A DNA stretch of 64,000 nt, taken from assembly GCF_001039275.2 (NCBI RefSeq), contig NZ_CP030117.1, forward strand, positions 2,356,001-2,420,000, written 5' to 3'. Under the pieces are notes generated by a model. That model saw only the letters and a list, made by a program, of their open reading frames with translations. It had not been told where the DNA came from and did no database searches. This document shows positions 17,754 through 27,305 of this stretch, piece by piece (position 1 is the stretch's first letter; every line of letters begins with the position of its first letter). The position numbers were made by a program, and so were the translations under genes. This DNA is from Brevibacillus brevis (lineage in GTDB: Bacteria; Bacillota; Bacilli; Brevibacillales; Brevibacillaceae).

Positions 17754-17822
17754 TTTCGTTCTGTACATTCACGCTGCGTCAAGGTTTATGATAGGGAAAG
17801 AATGATACAGGGAGAGAGTTCC

Positions 17823-18860
17823 ATGCAAATCAAAGATATGGCCCATCGCTTGCAAATAACCCCGCGTGCGATTCGATATTATGAAGAAAAAGGATTGATC
17901 AAGCCAACGAAAGCAGATGCGTCCGGATATCGGCAGTTCACAGAGGAAGATGTCTGGAGGCTGCAAACCATCATTACACTGCGCGAGGTCGGGATGGCGG
18001 TAGAAGACATTCGGGAGCTCCTGATTCAAATGAAAGATCAGGAAGGCAGTCTTCTCCATTATTTAGAGCTACAGCGTTCGTTTATGTATACAAGGTGGGT
18101 AGAAATGAGCAAGGTCATCCAAACGACTGAAGCGATGATTGAGCGGATAAAGGGTAGAGAAGCGATTGATCCAGGAGAGCTGTTTACACTGGCAGAAGCG
18201 AACAAGCGATTGAAGCAGACACGGGATAACTGGGTGGATCGTTGGAATTTTAATGAATGGGCGGACCGCTACGATGAATGGGCACATGGCGGGAATGGTC
18301 ATGAATCATACGAAAGAGTACTAGATGAAGTTGTTGCGACAGTTGCAGTCAGACCGGGAGAGTGTGGTCTGGATGCCGGAACGGGTACTGGAAACCTCGC
18401 AGGGCGTCTCGTGAAAAAAGGAGCCAGGATGAGCGGGTTTGACCAATCTCCGCAAATGCTGAAGCAATGCAGAGCGAAACACCCAGAGGTCGAGACGAAG
18501 CTAGGAACCTTTTTCGCATTTCCGTTTTTAGAAAATCGGTTTGACTTTGTGGCTACGAGTTACGCTTTGCACCATTTGACGGATGATCAGAAGCAGCTTG
18601 CCTTGGCAGAATGTCGCCGCGTGTTAAAACCAGGGGGACGGTTGATCATTGCCGATTTGATGTTTGAGGATCAGACGCATAGACAAGCTCATCTGGATAG
18701 CCTAGAGGAGACAGGTCAAACGAGCGTGATAGCAGATATTCAGGACCGCTGTTATGCAGATCGCTCTCGATTACTACAGGAGCTTGCCAACCTTGGTTTT
18801 ACGAATGAAGTAAGACAGCTAGGTACTTATACGCATTTGATCTTGTCTACTTGTAAGTAG
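17823..18860 (+). CDS. MerR-type regulator fused to an SAM-dependent methyltransferase
   Basis: A 345-residue two-domain protein. Residues about 1-70 are a MerR helix-turn-helix (MAHRLQITPRAIRYYEEKGL), followed by a helical linker up to about 130. Residues about 140-345 form a class I methyltransferase with motif I LDAGTGTGNLA and a later motif PGGRLIIADL, like the methyltransferase_11 family. The usual MerR effector domain is replaced by an enzyme-like domain. Start ATG follows GGGAGAG; an earlier ATG at 17802 lies before it. The regulated gene and methyl acceptor are unknown. No operator was identified. Confidence 0.88.
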   Translation: MQIKDMAHRLQITPRAIRYYEEKGLIKPTKADASGYRQFTEEDVWRLQTIITLREVGMAVEDIRELLIQMKDQEGSLLHYLELQRSFMYTRWVEMSKVIQTTEAMIERIKGREAIDPGELFTLAEANKRLKQTRDNWVDRWNFNEWADRYDEWAHGGNGHESYERVLDEVVATVAVRPGECGLDAGTGTGNLAGRLVKKGARMSGFDQSPQMLKQCRAKHPEVETKLGTFFAFPFLENRFDFVATSYALHHLTDDQKQLALAECRRVLKPGGRLIIADLMFEDQTHRQAHLDSLEETGQTSVIADIQDRCYADRSRLLQELANLGFTNEVRQLGTYTHLILSTCK

Positions 18861-18986
18861 TACATTCCCGGAGAGGTTTTAAAAGTCGTCTTTTGAACAC
18901 GCATTTCACTTTTGGGCTCTTCCACCTACTGGCACGTGTCTAGCCTTTTGCATAGGCTGTAGCGAGAAGGAAAGGAGGACTCCGCC

Positions 18987-19091
18987 ATGGGTCTGTTCGA
19001 CGGTTTTTTTGATCGCGAAAACGAGGAATTTATATGGATTATTATTGTCGTGGTCGTCCTGTTGTTCTTGTTTAGCGCCGATCGTGACTAA
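18987..19091 (+). CDS. Very small membrane protein (34 residues)
   Basis: A 34-codon frame starting MGLFDGFFDRENEEF, followed by an uninterrupted hydrophobic helix (WIIIVVVVLLFLFSA) and a short acidic tail. It has a strong ribosome site AAAGGAGG seven bases upstream and is closed by its own terminator, which argues that it is expressed. Small single-pass proteins with this layout occur in spore-forming Bacilli, some made during sporulation. The family was not recognised with certainty. The opposite-strand frame covering the same region is a shadow. Confidence 0.75.
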   Translation: MGLFDGFFDRENEEFIWIIIVVVVLLFLFSADRD

Positions 19092-19108
19092 AATCTGGAC
19101 GTATAGAC

Positions 19109-19138
19109 AAAACGACCTTGGGTGAAGGTCGTTTTTTT
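19109..19138 (+). terminator. Terminator after the 34-residue membrane protein
   Basis: AAAACGACCTT pairs with AAGGTCGTTTT, with a T-run. Confidence 0.85.
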
Positions 19139-19250
19139 CGTTAGGAACCAAAAAGCTTGAACGTTTGTACTTTTTCCTCTCCTATTGACCTGTGCTGGCA
19201 AATCCACTACGCTGGAAAACAATGCAACGTAGAAGAGGAGAAGGAAGTCT

Positions 19251-19961
19251 ATGAAACGATTACCTATATATCTGCTCGCACTGGTTCTTTTGCTTTCAGC
19301 ATGTGGATCGTCCGGTCAGCCAGAAGCAAACGGCGAGATGGATGTTGTGATCAAACGAGTAGTGGATGGCGATACATTCGAGCTGGACAGCGGGGAAAAA
19401 GTCCGTATGATAGGCGTAGATACACCAGAGACAGTAAAACCTAACCATCCAGTCGAACCGTATGGGAAAGAAGCGAGCAATTACTCCAAGGAGCTTTTAA
19501 CTGGCAAAAAGGTCAAGCTGAAGTTCGATGTCGAGCCCTATGACAAATACAAGCGTTTGCTTGCTTACGTATATTTGGAGGACGGCACCTTTGTCAATGA
19601 AAAGCTCGTTCGTGACGGATACGCACGAATCATGACGATCCCACCGAATGTAGCCCAAGCAGAGCTGTTCCTGGCAGCAGAGCGGGAGGCACGGGAGCAG
19701 AATCACGGACTGTGGGCTTTAGAAGGGCAGCAAACAGAGGTTCCTAAGGAAAATGCCAAGCCCAAAAAACAGTCCAACAATACTACCGCCGCAGACACCG
19801 CACCATCAGAAGGGAAGACCATCAAGGGCAATATCAACAGCAAAGGTGAGAAAATCTATCACGTTCCTGGCTCCGCTAGCTACGAGCAAACAAAAGCAGA
19901 AATGTGGTTTGCGACGGAAGAAGAAGCGCAGCAAGCAGGCTTTCGGGCGCCAAAACGATAA
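19251..19961 (+). CDS. Staphylococcal-nuclease-like lipoprotein
   Basis: A 236-residue lipoprotein with signal peptide and lipobox LLSAC (Cys at about 18). The SNase domain (about 30-165) contains [21 protein letters not shown] and [18 protein letters not shown], carrying the Asp, Arg, Asp and Glu of the calcium-dependent active site and the second catalytic Arg. After a low-complexity linker (about 165-190), residues about 195-236 form a small C-terminal domain ([18 protein letters not shown]) of the kind also called a sunset domain, shared by several surface proteins. The enzyme should degrade extracellular DNA or RNA at the cell surface. Confidence 0.9.
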   Translation: MKRLPIYLLALVLLLSACGSSGQPEANGEMDVVIKRVVDGDTFELDSGEKVRMIGVDTPETVKPNHPVEPYGKEASNYSKELLTGKKVKLKFDVEPYDKYKRLLAYVYLEDGTFVNEKLVRDGYARIMTIPPNVAQAELFLAAEREAREQNHGLWALEGQQTEVPKENAKPKKQSNNTTAADTAPSEGKTIKGNINSKGEKIYHVPGSASYEQTKAEMWFATEEEAQQAGFRAPKR

Positions 19962-19999
19962 GACATGTAAGAAAAAAGTAGCAGCATAAATGGATAGGT

Positions 20000-20032
20000 A
20001 AGCCTCGTCCGCTTTGGCAGACGGGGCTTTTT
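20000..20032 (+). terminator. Terminator of the nuclease gene
   Basis: AAGCCTCGTC pairs with GACGGGGCTT, followed by T-rich sequence. Confidence 0.75.
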
Positions 20033-20201
20033 CATTGTCGAAAAGAATTCCAAAAATGTTACAGAACGATGTTGTATGATAAAAAGGTCAAAAGACCTAT
20101 AGAAAATACCGTTACATAAGAGGAAGGGATTATAAAATAACTTACATATTTCACAGAATGAAGGAATAATTCGTAGAATTACGATGGGGGAAACAACTAT
20201 T

Positions 20202-21893
20202 ATGAAGTTGACGGTAAGGAAAAAGCTTTTTTTAGGATTTTTGGCAGTGTTATTACTTTTAGTAGCAGTAGCAGGGATTGGATTTTCTCAGATTTCTTCC
20301 ATCGATTCCCGCTATGGGAGGATGATTGAAGATCGAGTCAATAAGGAGATGTTGTCCAAGGACATTATTGCAAGTGTCAGTGAACGACAAAAGTATGCAC
20401 GTGGATATGTCATTGTAGGCGATGACAGCTACTTGACGGGGTATACAAAAGCAAATGACCGTTATAAAGAGCTTACAGCAGAATTGTTCCGTTTGGGCAT
20501 GACTTCTGAAGGGCAAAAGCTCGTCACAGAGATGAACGAGCTGCATGCCAAACACGAGGAAATTATTGATCGGGTTGTAGCGTTAAAACAACAAAACAAG
20601 GTAGAAGAGTACACGCGCTTGGTCAGAGATGAATGTACGCCAGTCGGCGAACGGTTTATTCAAAAAGCCCAAGAATTTGTTGCTCTCGAACAGAAGCTAT
20701 TGGAACAAGATATTGCCGAGCTGGATAGCGGTATTCAATCTACGAAGCTCCTGGTTGTCCTGCTTAGCTTACTTGCTCTTCTCACAGGAGCAGGTATCGC
20801 CTTCATGATTGGACGAGCCATTTCTCATCCGGTTTTACTGATCACGCATGCAGCCGAACAAATTGCCGCAGGGAACTTGGCCCAAGCAGATATTCAAATC
20901 AAGAATCGCGACGAAATCGGGGAACTTGCCCGCCATTTTTCCCAAATGAAGCACAATCTGCAAGATTTATTAGAACGAGTCTCCTTCCATTCACAACAAG
21001 TAGCCGCTTCCTCCGAGGAATTGACAGCCAGCTCCGAATTAACACGACAGACAGCAGAGCACGTATCCCATTCGATCCAAGGTATAGCAGCAGGTGCTGA
21101 GCAGCAAGTACATGATGCAGAGAACGCCACACAGATTGTTGTGAGCATCTCGCAAGTTATGCAGCAAGTATCAATGAGCATGGATCATGCGATCAGCTCA
21201 TCCGTTGAAGCGAATAAAACGGCAACCGAAGGCAATGAAGTGATTGCCAAATCCATCGAACAAATGAATGAGATTAATCAAAGAGTGAGCTCTTCTACCG
21301 AAGTGGTCAACATACTCGGCGAAAAATCAAAAGAAGTTGGCACAATCGTTTCTATTATCACGGAAATTGCGAGTCAAACGAATTTATTGGCGTTAAACGC
21401 AGCGATTGAAGCGGCGAGAGCGGGAGAACAGGGAAGAGGATTCGCAGTTGTAGCAGATGAGGTCCGCAAATTAGCAGAACAATCCGCGCAAGCAGCTTCG
21501 CAGATCGCTTTCATCATCGGGGATATTCAAAGAGATACGGAAAAGGCGATTCACGTCATGAGTCAAGGGGACGTAGCTGTTAAAGAAGGAGTCATCATGA
21601 TCGAACAAGCTGGGGTTGCCTTCTATAAAATTTTGGGGGTAGTAGACGAATTCTCGAAAAGAACACAAGAAATGTCGGGACAAATCAATCAAGCCAATAA
21701 CGGAACGGTTTCCGTAGTGGAATTTATAGAGGGAATTGCGCATGTTTCAAGAATGGCAGCGGAAAATACGCAAAGCGTAGTTGCTTCTGTACAAGAACAA
21801 ACAGCTTCTATGGAACAGATTACGACCGCTTCCAGTACACTCGCTGAAATGGCAGAAGAGCTGCAGTATTCCATCCGTAAGTTTCAATTGTAG
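20202..21893 (+). CDS. Methyl-accepting chemotaxis protein
   Basis: A 563-residue chemoreceptor. It has transmembrane segments at about 10-28 and 188-208, with a helical periplasm-facing four-helix-bundle-like sensor between them, a HAMP domain (about 210-262) and a cytoplasmic signalling domain. The hairpin tip contains [20 protein letters not shown] and [18 protein letters not shown], which bind CheA/CheW. Start ATG at 20202; an in-frame ATG at 20184 lies on the ribosome site GGGGGA. It is followed 24 bases later by a GGDEF-EAL gene, so motility and c-di-GMP control may share a transcript. The ligand is unknown. Confidence 0.92.
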   Translation: MKLTVRKKLFLGFLAVLLLLVAVAGIGFSQISSIDSRYGRMIEDRVNKEMLSKDIIASVSERQKYARGYVIVGDDSYLTGYTKANDRYKELTAELFRLGMTSEGQKLVTEMNELHAKHEEIIDRVVALKQQNKVEEYTRLVRDECTPVGERFIQKAQEFVALEQKLLEQDIAELDSGIQSTKLLVVLLSLLALLTGAGIAFMIGRAISHPVLLITHAAEQIAAGNLAQADIQIKNRDEIGELARHFSQMKHNLQDLLERVSFHSQQVAASSEELTASSELTRQTAEHVSHSIQGIAAGAEQQVHDAENATQIVVSISQVMQQVSMSMDHAISSSVEANKTATEGNEVIAKSIEQMNEINQRVSSSTEVVNILGEKSKEVGTIVSIITEIASQTNLLALNAAIEAARAGEQGRGFAVVADEVRKLAEQSAQAASQIAFIIGDIQRDTEKAIHVMSQGDVAVKEGVIMIEQAGVAFYKILGVVDEFSKRTQEMSGQINQANNGTVSVVEFIEGIAHVSRMAAENTQSVVASVQEQTASMEQITTASSTLAEMAEELQYSIRKFQL

Positions 21894-21917
21894 TGCGAGA
21901 ACAGGCGGGGGTGTCAT

Positions 21918-24365
21918 GTGTTTAATCAAATCAGAGATGTAAAGTATGCATTATCTGCATTGGAAGAGTCATCTGTCATTTCGATAACAGATGAAAAAGG
22001 AATCATCACCTACGTCAATCACAACTTCTGTCAAATATCCAAGTTTAGTAGAGAGGAATTAATCGGAAAGAATCATAACATCGTCGATTCCGGTTTCCAT
22101 CCGCGAAACTATTTTAAATCGCTATGGGATACCATCAGCCGAGGAAAAGTATGGAAGGGCGAGATGAAAAATCGGGCAAAAGACGGTACGGAATATTGGC
22201 TGAGCATGACGTTGGTACCGTTCATGAACGACAGTGGATTCCTTTATCAGTACGTGGCAATCGGGACGGACATCACGAAACGAAAGCAGATGGAAGATTC
22301 TCTTTCAAAGACGATGAAGGACTTGCACGATATCAAAAATGCACTGGATGAATCTTCAATTGTAGCGATTACAGACGACAAAGGCGTCATTACTTATGTA
22401 AATGACAAGTTTTGTGAAATCTCCAGATACGAAGTGGATGAATTGGTTGGAAATACACATCGGGTCATTAACTCTCGCTATCATTCCAAGTCTTTTTTTA
22501 AATTGATGTGGGAAACGATCAAGCAAGGACGAGTCTGGAAGGGCGAAGTGAAGAATCGCGCCAAAAACGGTAATGAATACTGGATGAATACGACTATCGT
22601 TCCATTTTTAGACGACCGGGGCGTTCCGTATCAATATGTTTCGATCCGGACGGATATTACCGACCGCATTGAAGCAGAGGCAGCTTTGGCAGAAGCATTG
22701 CAGAACGATTTTCGCAGGACGGTCCAAAACTTGCAAAACTGTGTATTCAAGATCGTGACAGATCCGAGAGGGAACATCACCTACACCTTGTGTGAAGGGA
22801 AAATTGCGGAAGAGCTCGGGCTAACGTCTGAGAGGATGTTGAGAAAAACGTCGTATGAAATCTTTCCTTATGAGGTCGCAGAGCAAATGGAAAGCTATTT
22901 TCGCAGAGCTTTCGCTGGCGAGCCCGTTACCTTCGAACTGAAACTATCCGGAAAAGATTATTACATTACGTTGTCACCTATCGAGGAAAATGGAGAAATC
23001 GTGGAAATGGTAGGCTCCATGATTGACATCACTGAGAGAAAAAAGGCGGAAGAAACGATCCGCTACATGGCCCATTACGATTCCTTAACCAACCTGCCTA
23101 ATCGAACGCTTTTTCATGAAAAACTGGCAGAGGCAATGCTCAAAGCAAAACAAAAAGATCAGAAAATCGGGGTCATGTTCATCGATTTGGATCGATTTAA
23201 AAACATAAATGATACGCTAGGTCACTCCATAGGAGATATCCTTTTACAAGCAGTAGCAAATCGTCTCATCGGTTGTTTGCGAAAAGAAGATTCTGTTTCT
23301 CGACTAGGCGGAGACGAGTTCGCCATCTTTCTCACAGGTGTCACACACAAAGAGGTTGGTGAAATTGCGCAACGAATCATCACGAGCATGTCCGAATCGA
23401 TTACGTTAGACCATATCGAAATTTTTATCACACCAAGCATCGGCATCAGCATGTATCCGGATGATGGAGACGATATTGAAGCGCTGTTGAAGCATGCAGA
23501 CGCTGCCATGTATTTGGCAAAAGAGCAAGGGAAAAATAATTATCAATTTTTCTCGGAGGAGCTACATCAGGTTTTAGCCAAAAAGCTACAGCTTGAAAGA
23601 GAACTGCGGAAAGCTTTGGATGAGAAACAATTTACGCTGCACTACCAACCGAAGATTCAGTTGCAGACGGGGCAGATCATTGGCATGGAGGCGTTGATTC
23701 GTTGGGAACATCCAGACCTTGGCCTCATCCCGCCTATTCAATTTATTCCGATTGCCGAAGAGACAGGCTTAATCGTACCTCTTGGGGAATGGGTAATGCG
23801 AACGGCTTGCCAACAGACAAAAGTGTGGCAGGAAGCAGGCTTTACACAGCTCGCAGTTGCGGTGAATATATCCTTACGCCAATTTATGCAAAACAATCTC
23901 ATCGAGATGATTACCTCGATCCTTGAAGAAACAGGCTTATCTCCACAATACTTAGAGCTGGAAATCACGGAAAGCATGGCGCTAAATGTAGACTATACGA
24001 TTCGGATTTTAAATCGCTTAAAAGGTCTCGGGATAAGCATCAGTATCGATGATTTCGGGACGGGCTACAGTTCTTTGAGCTATCTAAGTCAATTTCCGAT
24101 CGATCGGCTCAAAATTGACCAATCCTTTGTCCGGAATTTGAATCCACGGAATCAAGCGATTATTAAAACGATTATCCATATGGCACACAACATGAAAATT
24201 GCTGTTATTGCAGAGGGTGTAGAAACACACGAACATGTTGATTTTCTAAAGGAACAAATGTGTAATGAAGTCCAAGGGTACTTCTACAGTAAACCGCTGC
24301 CCGGAAAAGAAATCGATTCCTTCTTGCAGGCAAATCGTTATAGGGAATCAGGCAGCATGGTTTAA
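21918..24365 (+). CDS. PAS-PAS-PAS-GGDEF-EAL protein
   Basis: An 815-residue cytosolic c-di-GMP enzyme candidate without membrane segments. Two closely similar PAS domains (about 10-125 and 135-250) are followed by a third, more divergent one (about 265-375), a GGDEF domain with intact RLGGDEF (about 462-468) and an EAL domain with GMEALIRW (about 590) and DDFGTGYSSLSYL. Both catalytic motifs look intact, so synthase and phosphodiesterase activities are both possible. The first two PAS domains are near repeats, for instance WKGE(M/V)KNRAK(D/N)G in both, indicating duplication. GTG start. Confidence 0.92.
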   Translation: MFNQIRDVKYALSALEESSVISITDEKGIITYVNHNFCQISKFSREELIGKNHNIVDSGFHPRNYFKSLWDTISRGKVWKGEMKNRAKDGTEYWLSMTLVPFMNDSGFLYQYVAIGTDITKRKQMEDSLSKTMKDLHDIKNALDESSIVAITDDKGVITYVNDKFCEISRYEVDELVGNTHRVINSRYHSKSFFKLMWETIKQGRVWKGEVKNRAKNGNEYWMNTTIVPFLDDRGVPYQYVSIRTDITDRIEAEAALAEALQNDFRRTVQNLQNCVFKIVTDPRGNITYTLCEGKIAEELGLTSERMLRKTSYEIFPYEVAEQMESYFRRAFAGEPVTFELKLSGKDYYITLSPIEENGEIVEMVGSMIDITERKKAEETIRYMAHYDSLTNLPNRTLFHEKLAEAMLKAKQKDQKIGVMFIDLDRFKNINDTLGHSIGDILLQAVANRLIGCLRKEDSVSRLGGDEFAIFLTGVTHKEVGEIAQRIITSMSESITLDHIEIFITPSIGISMYPDDGDDIEALLKHADAAMYLAKEQGKNNYQFFSEELHQVLAKKLQLERELRKALDEKQFTLHYQPKIQLQTGQIIGMEALIRWEHPDLGLIPPIQFIPIAEETGLIVPLGEWVMRTACQQTKVWQEAGFTQLAVAVNISLRQFMQNNLIEMITSILEETGLSPQYLELEITESMALNVDYTIRILNRLKGLGISISIDDFGTGYSSLSYLSQFPIDRLKIDQSFVRNLNPRNQAIIKTIIHMAHNMKIAVIAEGVETHEHVDFLKEQMCNEVQGYFYSKPLPGKEIDSFLQANRYRESGSMV

Positions 24366-24408
24366 GTGAGACCATCGAGATTTTACAAAAGGAAAGCGGT
24401 GAAGGAGC

Positions 24409-26859
24409 TTGGATCACCAGATACATGGGACGTACGACAGTTTCCTAGTGATACTATCTTATTTAATCGCGGTTGCAGCTTCTTTTTCTGCTCTCAACCT
24501 GGCAGCCAGAGTGAGTATAAGTAAGGGGAAGCATCAGCTACTCTGGTTGATTTTTGGTGCCACAACGATGGGGCTCGGGATATGGTCCATGCATTTTGTC
24601 GGAATGCTGGCACTTACCCTCCCCATTAAGGTTCTGTATGACATGGAGTATGTCATCCTATCTGTCATTCTTGCCATTTTTGTCTCAAGCATAGCCTTGT
24701 TTACTGTCACGAAAAGCAATCTCAATGCGAGACAGCTAGGTATCGCGGGAATTTTGATGGCTGCTGGAATATCTGGGATGCACTACGTTGGAATGGCCGC
24801 GATGATTATCGAAATTACATACGATATGTGGATCGTTATTTTATCCATTATTATTGCAGCTACTGCTTCAGCAGCGGCACTTTGGCTCTTGTTTTACTTT
24901 CGCCGTGATCAGTCGAAATATGCGTATCTATACAAATTGGGCAGCTCACTTATTATGGGAGCAGCAATCGCGGGTATGCATTACACCGGGATGGTTGCAG
25001 CGCATTTCTACGTAACGGAACTGCCGACAACCGAGGTAGAAACGCAGATCGAATCGGAGACCTTGGCCTATATCATTGTCTTGGCCACCTTTTTACTGAT
25101 CGGCATTACATTGTTCGGCTTGTTTATTAACAAACGACTCTCGCAAAAAGATACGGTCATTCAGGAAAATGAAAGCTGGTATCGTTCCCTTTATAAAAAT
25201 AATGAGTACGGCATTATTTCCTTAGATACAGGTGGCTGTATTATCAAAATGAACCCGGCTGTCACAAAGATTGGTGGACTGCGGGAGGAAGAATTCATCA
25301 ATCAACACGTATCCAAAATTGGCATGCATATTGTTGAGGAGCAAAGGGAACTTACGAAAGATTCTTTCGCCCAGTCTTTTCAGCCCAATCGAAATAACTT
25401 TGAGACGACCATCTTTCATCCAAATGGAAAGCGTGTAGAGCTGAGTGTACTCAATGTCCCGGTTGAGATTGAGGGAGAAGTGGTGGGGAATCACATCATT
25501 GTGAAGGATATTACCGAAGAGAATCGCGTGAAAGAAAAAATCAGGTATTTGGCTTATCACGATGAGCTGACCGATCTACCGAACCGAAGAAAGTTTAATC
25601 AAGTCCTTCATCAATCGATTGAAAAAAGTAGCCAAGATTCATCGAGCTTTGCCGTCATGGTTATCGACATCGATCGGTTCAAAATGATCAATGATTCCTT
25701 GGGACACTCCTACGGCGATATCTTTTTGCAGGGGGTCAGCGACAGAATCGTAAAGAGTGCGGAAGGGTACCACGCAACAATTGCCCGGATGGGTGGAGAT
25801 GAATTTACCATCCTGTGCGAAACAGGAGCGGACCGCAGGGAAGCGGCGAGTTTAGCGGATAAGATCATTGAAGCGTTGAAACAGCCATTCTCGCTAAAAG
25901 ACAGTGAGTTTTACATATCAGCAAGTATTGGAACAGCGATATTCCCAGACCACGGAACGGATGCTGTCGTGCTGCTCAAAAAAGCGGATACGGCCATGTA
26001 CGAGGTGAAAAAACAGGGGAAAAATGGTCACCTGTTCTATACGCCCGAATTTGATGTTCAATTGCTGGAGAATATTGAGATAGAAAGTGATCTCAGAAAA
26101 GCTATTGAACGTAATGAGCTGGTAGTATACTACCAACCTCAATTTCATGCCGAAAGTAATCGCATGATCGGAGTGGAGGCGCTTGTCAGGTGGAATCATC
26201 CGACCAAAGGAATGCTTTCACCAGGAGTGTTTATCCCTATCGCTGAAGAGACAGGGTTGATCTATGAGATCGGTACATGGGTACTTCGCGAAGCGTGCAG
26301 GCAAATGAAGCAGTGGCATGATGGAGGGGGACCGTTGATACCCGTCTCCGTCAACTTGTCCTCCCATCAATTCCACCAACGGAACCTCGTCCAGTACATC
26401 AAAAATATCCTCGAGGAAACCAAGCTTTCCCCACATTTTTTGGAACTGGAAATCACGGAGAGCATGATGATGGACCCGGCCGTATCGATCAGTATCCTGC
26501 ACGAGTTAAACAAAATCGGAACGAGAATCAGTCTGGATGATTTTGGAACCGGTTACAGCTCATTGAGCTATTTGAAAAAGTTCCCGATCCACAAATTAAA
26601 GATTGACCGCTCCTTCATAACAGATCTGTCTCGAAATGATAACGATAAAGCCATTGTGGCCACCATTATTTCGATGGCGAAGCACCTGAAATTAGATGTG
26701 ATTGCAGAAGGAATTGAAACGAAGGATCAGTTAGATATTTTGACAGAAAATCATTGCAAGGAAATTCAAGGGTACTATTACAGTCGCCCATTATCCGCGA
26801 ATGAGGTGGAGCAAGCGTTTTTTGCTCCCATCAGAAATCATCTCAGCCAAGAAGCGTAA
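24409..26859 (+). CDS. MHYT-PAS-GGDEF-EAL membrane protein
   Basis: An 816-residue protein with an N-terminal MHYT sensor (about 1-235, seven hydrophobic helices). MHYT-type motifs are seen in WSMHFVGM, GISGMHYVGMAAM and GMHYTGM, and such motifs are thought to bind copper or haem-related ligands. A PAS domain (about 255-375), a GGDEF domain (RMGGDEF about 463) and an EAL domain (EALVRW about 588, with LDDFGTGYSSLSYL) follow. Motifs of both catalytic domains are intact. It starts at TTG 2 bases after GGAG, an unusually short spacing, and I found no better in-frame start. It forms a cluster with the preceding GGDEF-EAL gene. Confidence 0.9.
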   Translation: MDHQIHGTYDSFLVILSYLIAVAASFSALNLAARVSISKGKHQLLWLIFGATTMGLGIWSMHFVGMLALTLPIKVLYDMEYVILSVILAIFVSSIALFTVTKSNLNARQLGIAGILMAAGISGMHYVGMAAMIIEITYDMWIVILSIIIAATASAAALWLLFYFRRDQSKYAYLYKLGSSLIMGAAIAGMHYTGMVAAHFYVTELPTTEVETQIESETLAYIIVLATFLLIGITLFGLFINKRLSQKDTVIQENESWYRSLYKNNEYGIISLDTGGCIIKMNPAVTKIGGLREEEFINQHVSKIGMHIVEEQRELTKDSFAQSFQPNRNNFETTIFHPNGKRVELSVLNVPVEIEGEVVGNHIIVKDITEENRVKEKIRYLAYHDELTDLPNRRKFNQVLHQSIEKSSQDSSSFAVMVIDIDRFKMINDSLGHSYGDIFLQGVSDRIVKSAEGYHATIARMGGDEFTILCETGADRREAASLADKIIEALKQPFSLKDSEFYISASIGTAIFPDHGTDAVVLLKKADTAMYEVKKQGKNGHLFYTPEFDVQLLENIEIESDLRKAIERNELVVYYQPQFHAESNRMIGVEALVRWNHPTKGMLSPGVFIPIAEETGLIYEIGTWVLREACRQMKQWHDGGGPLIPVSVNLSSHQFHQRNLVQYIKNILEETKLSPHFLELEITESMMMDPAVSISILHELNKIGTRISLDDFGTGYSSLSYLKKFPIHKLKIDRSFITDLSRNDNDKAIVATIISMAKHLKLDVIAEGIETKDQLDILTENHCKEIQGYYYSRPLSANEVEQAFFAPIRNHLSQEA

Positions 26860-26861
26860 GG

Positions 26862-26896
26862 AAAACTCCCTGTCTTTTATAGATGGGGAGCTTTTC
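26862..26896 (+). terminator. Terminator after the MHYT-GGDEF-EAL gene
   Basis: AAAACTCCC pairs with GGGGAGCTTTT, followed by T-rich sequence. Confidence 0.7.
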
Positions 26897-26932
26897 TTGT
26901 ATGTACACAGCAGGAAAATATAAAATTGGGTA

Positions 26933-26961
26933 TTGCATACCCTACAGGGGTATCGTAAAAT
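26933..26961 (+). promoter_or_regulatory. copZ promoter with CsoR operator in its spacer
   Basis: TTGCAT (26933-26938) and TAAAAT (26956-26961) are 17 bases apart. The dyad ATACCCTACAGGGGTAT (26937-26953) fills the spacer. It closely resembles the CsoR operator of B. subtilis copZA (TACCCTACGGGGGTAT). Binding of apo-CsoR would block the promoter, with copper relieving it. Confidence 0.88.
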
Positions 26962-27002
26962 GTATTCAAGATAAACTTCCCAAAAACAAAGGAGGATGTA
27001 AA

Positions 27003-27206
27003 ATGAATGTCACCTTGAACGTACAAGGAATGTCCTGCAATCACTGCGTCATCTCTATAGAAGGTGCTCTTCAAAAACTAGACGGGGTTAGCAAAGCAAC
27101 GGTAAGCCTTGCTGACAATCAGGTAAGCGTGACTTTTGATGAATCCGTTGTTTCGCTGGACAATGTGAAGGAGACCATTGAAGATCAAGGATACGATGTC
27201 GTTTAA
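27003..27206 (+). CDS. copZ: Copper chaperone CopZ
   Basis: A 67-residue heavy-metal-associated domain with the Cu(I)-binding loop GMSCNHC (C12, C15). CopZ hands copper to the CopA P-type ATPase, which is not seen next to it here. The ATG follows AAAGGAGGATGTAAA; upstream in-frame starts are not used. It is the first gene after a CsoR-type operator and is followed by a siroheme-like protein and csoR. Confidence 0.93.
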   Translation: MNVTLNVQGMSCNHCVISIEGALQKLDGVSKATVSLADNQVSVTFDESVVSLDNVKETIEDQGYDVV

Positions 27207-27218
27207 GTAAGGTTGCGG

Positions 27219-27253
27219 GAAAGGCTGTGATTGTAGAATTGCAGCCTTTCTTA
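27219..27253 (+). terminator. Hairpin after copZ, probable attenuator or weak terminator
   Basis: GAAAGGCTG pairs exactly with CAGCCTTTC around a 14-base loop, but only two T follow, so it may be a partial terminator or an mRNA stabiliser between copZ and the next gene. Confidence 0.5.
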
Positions 27254-27305
27254 ACCTGGTAGTTGACCGAAAATTGCGAATTTAAATGTGTAGGAGGAAT
27301 GCTTT

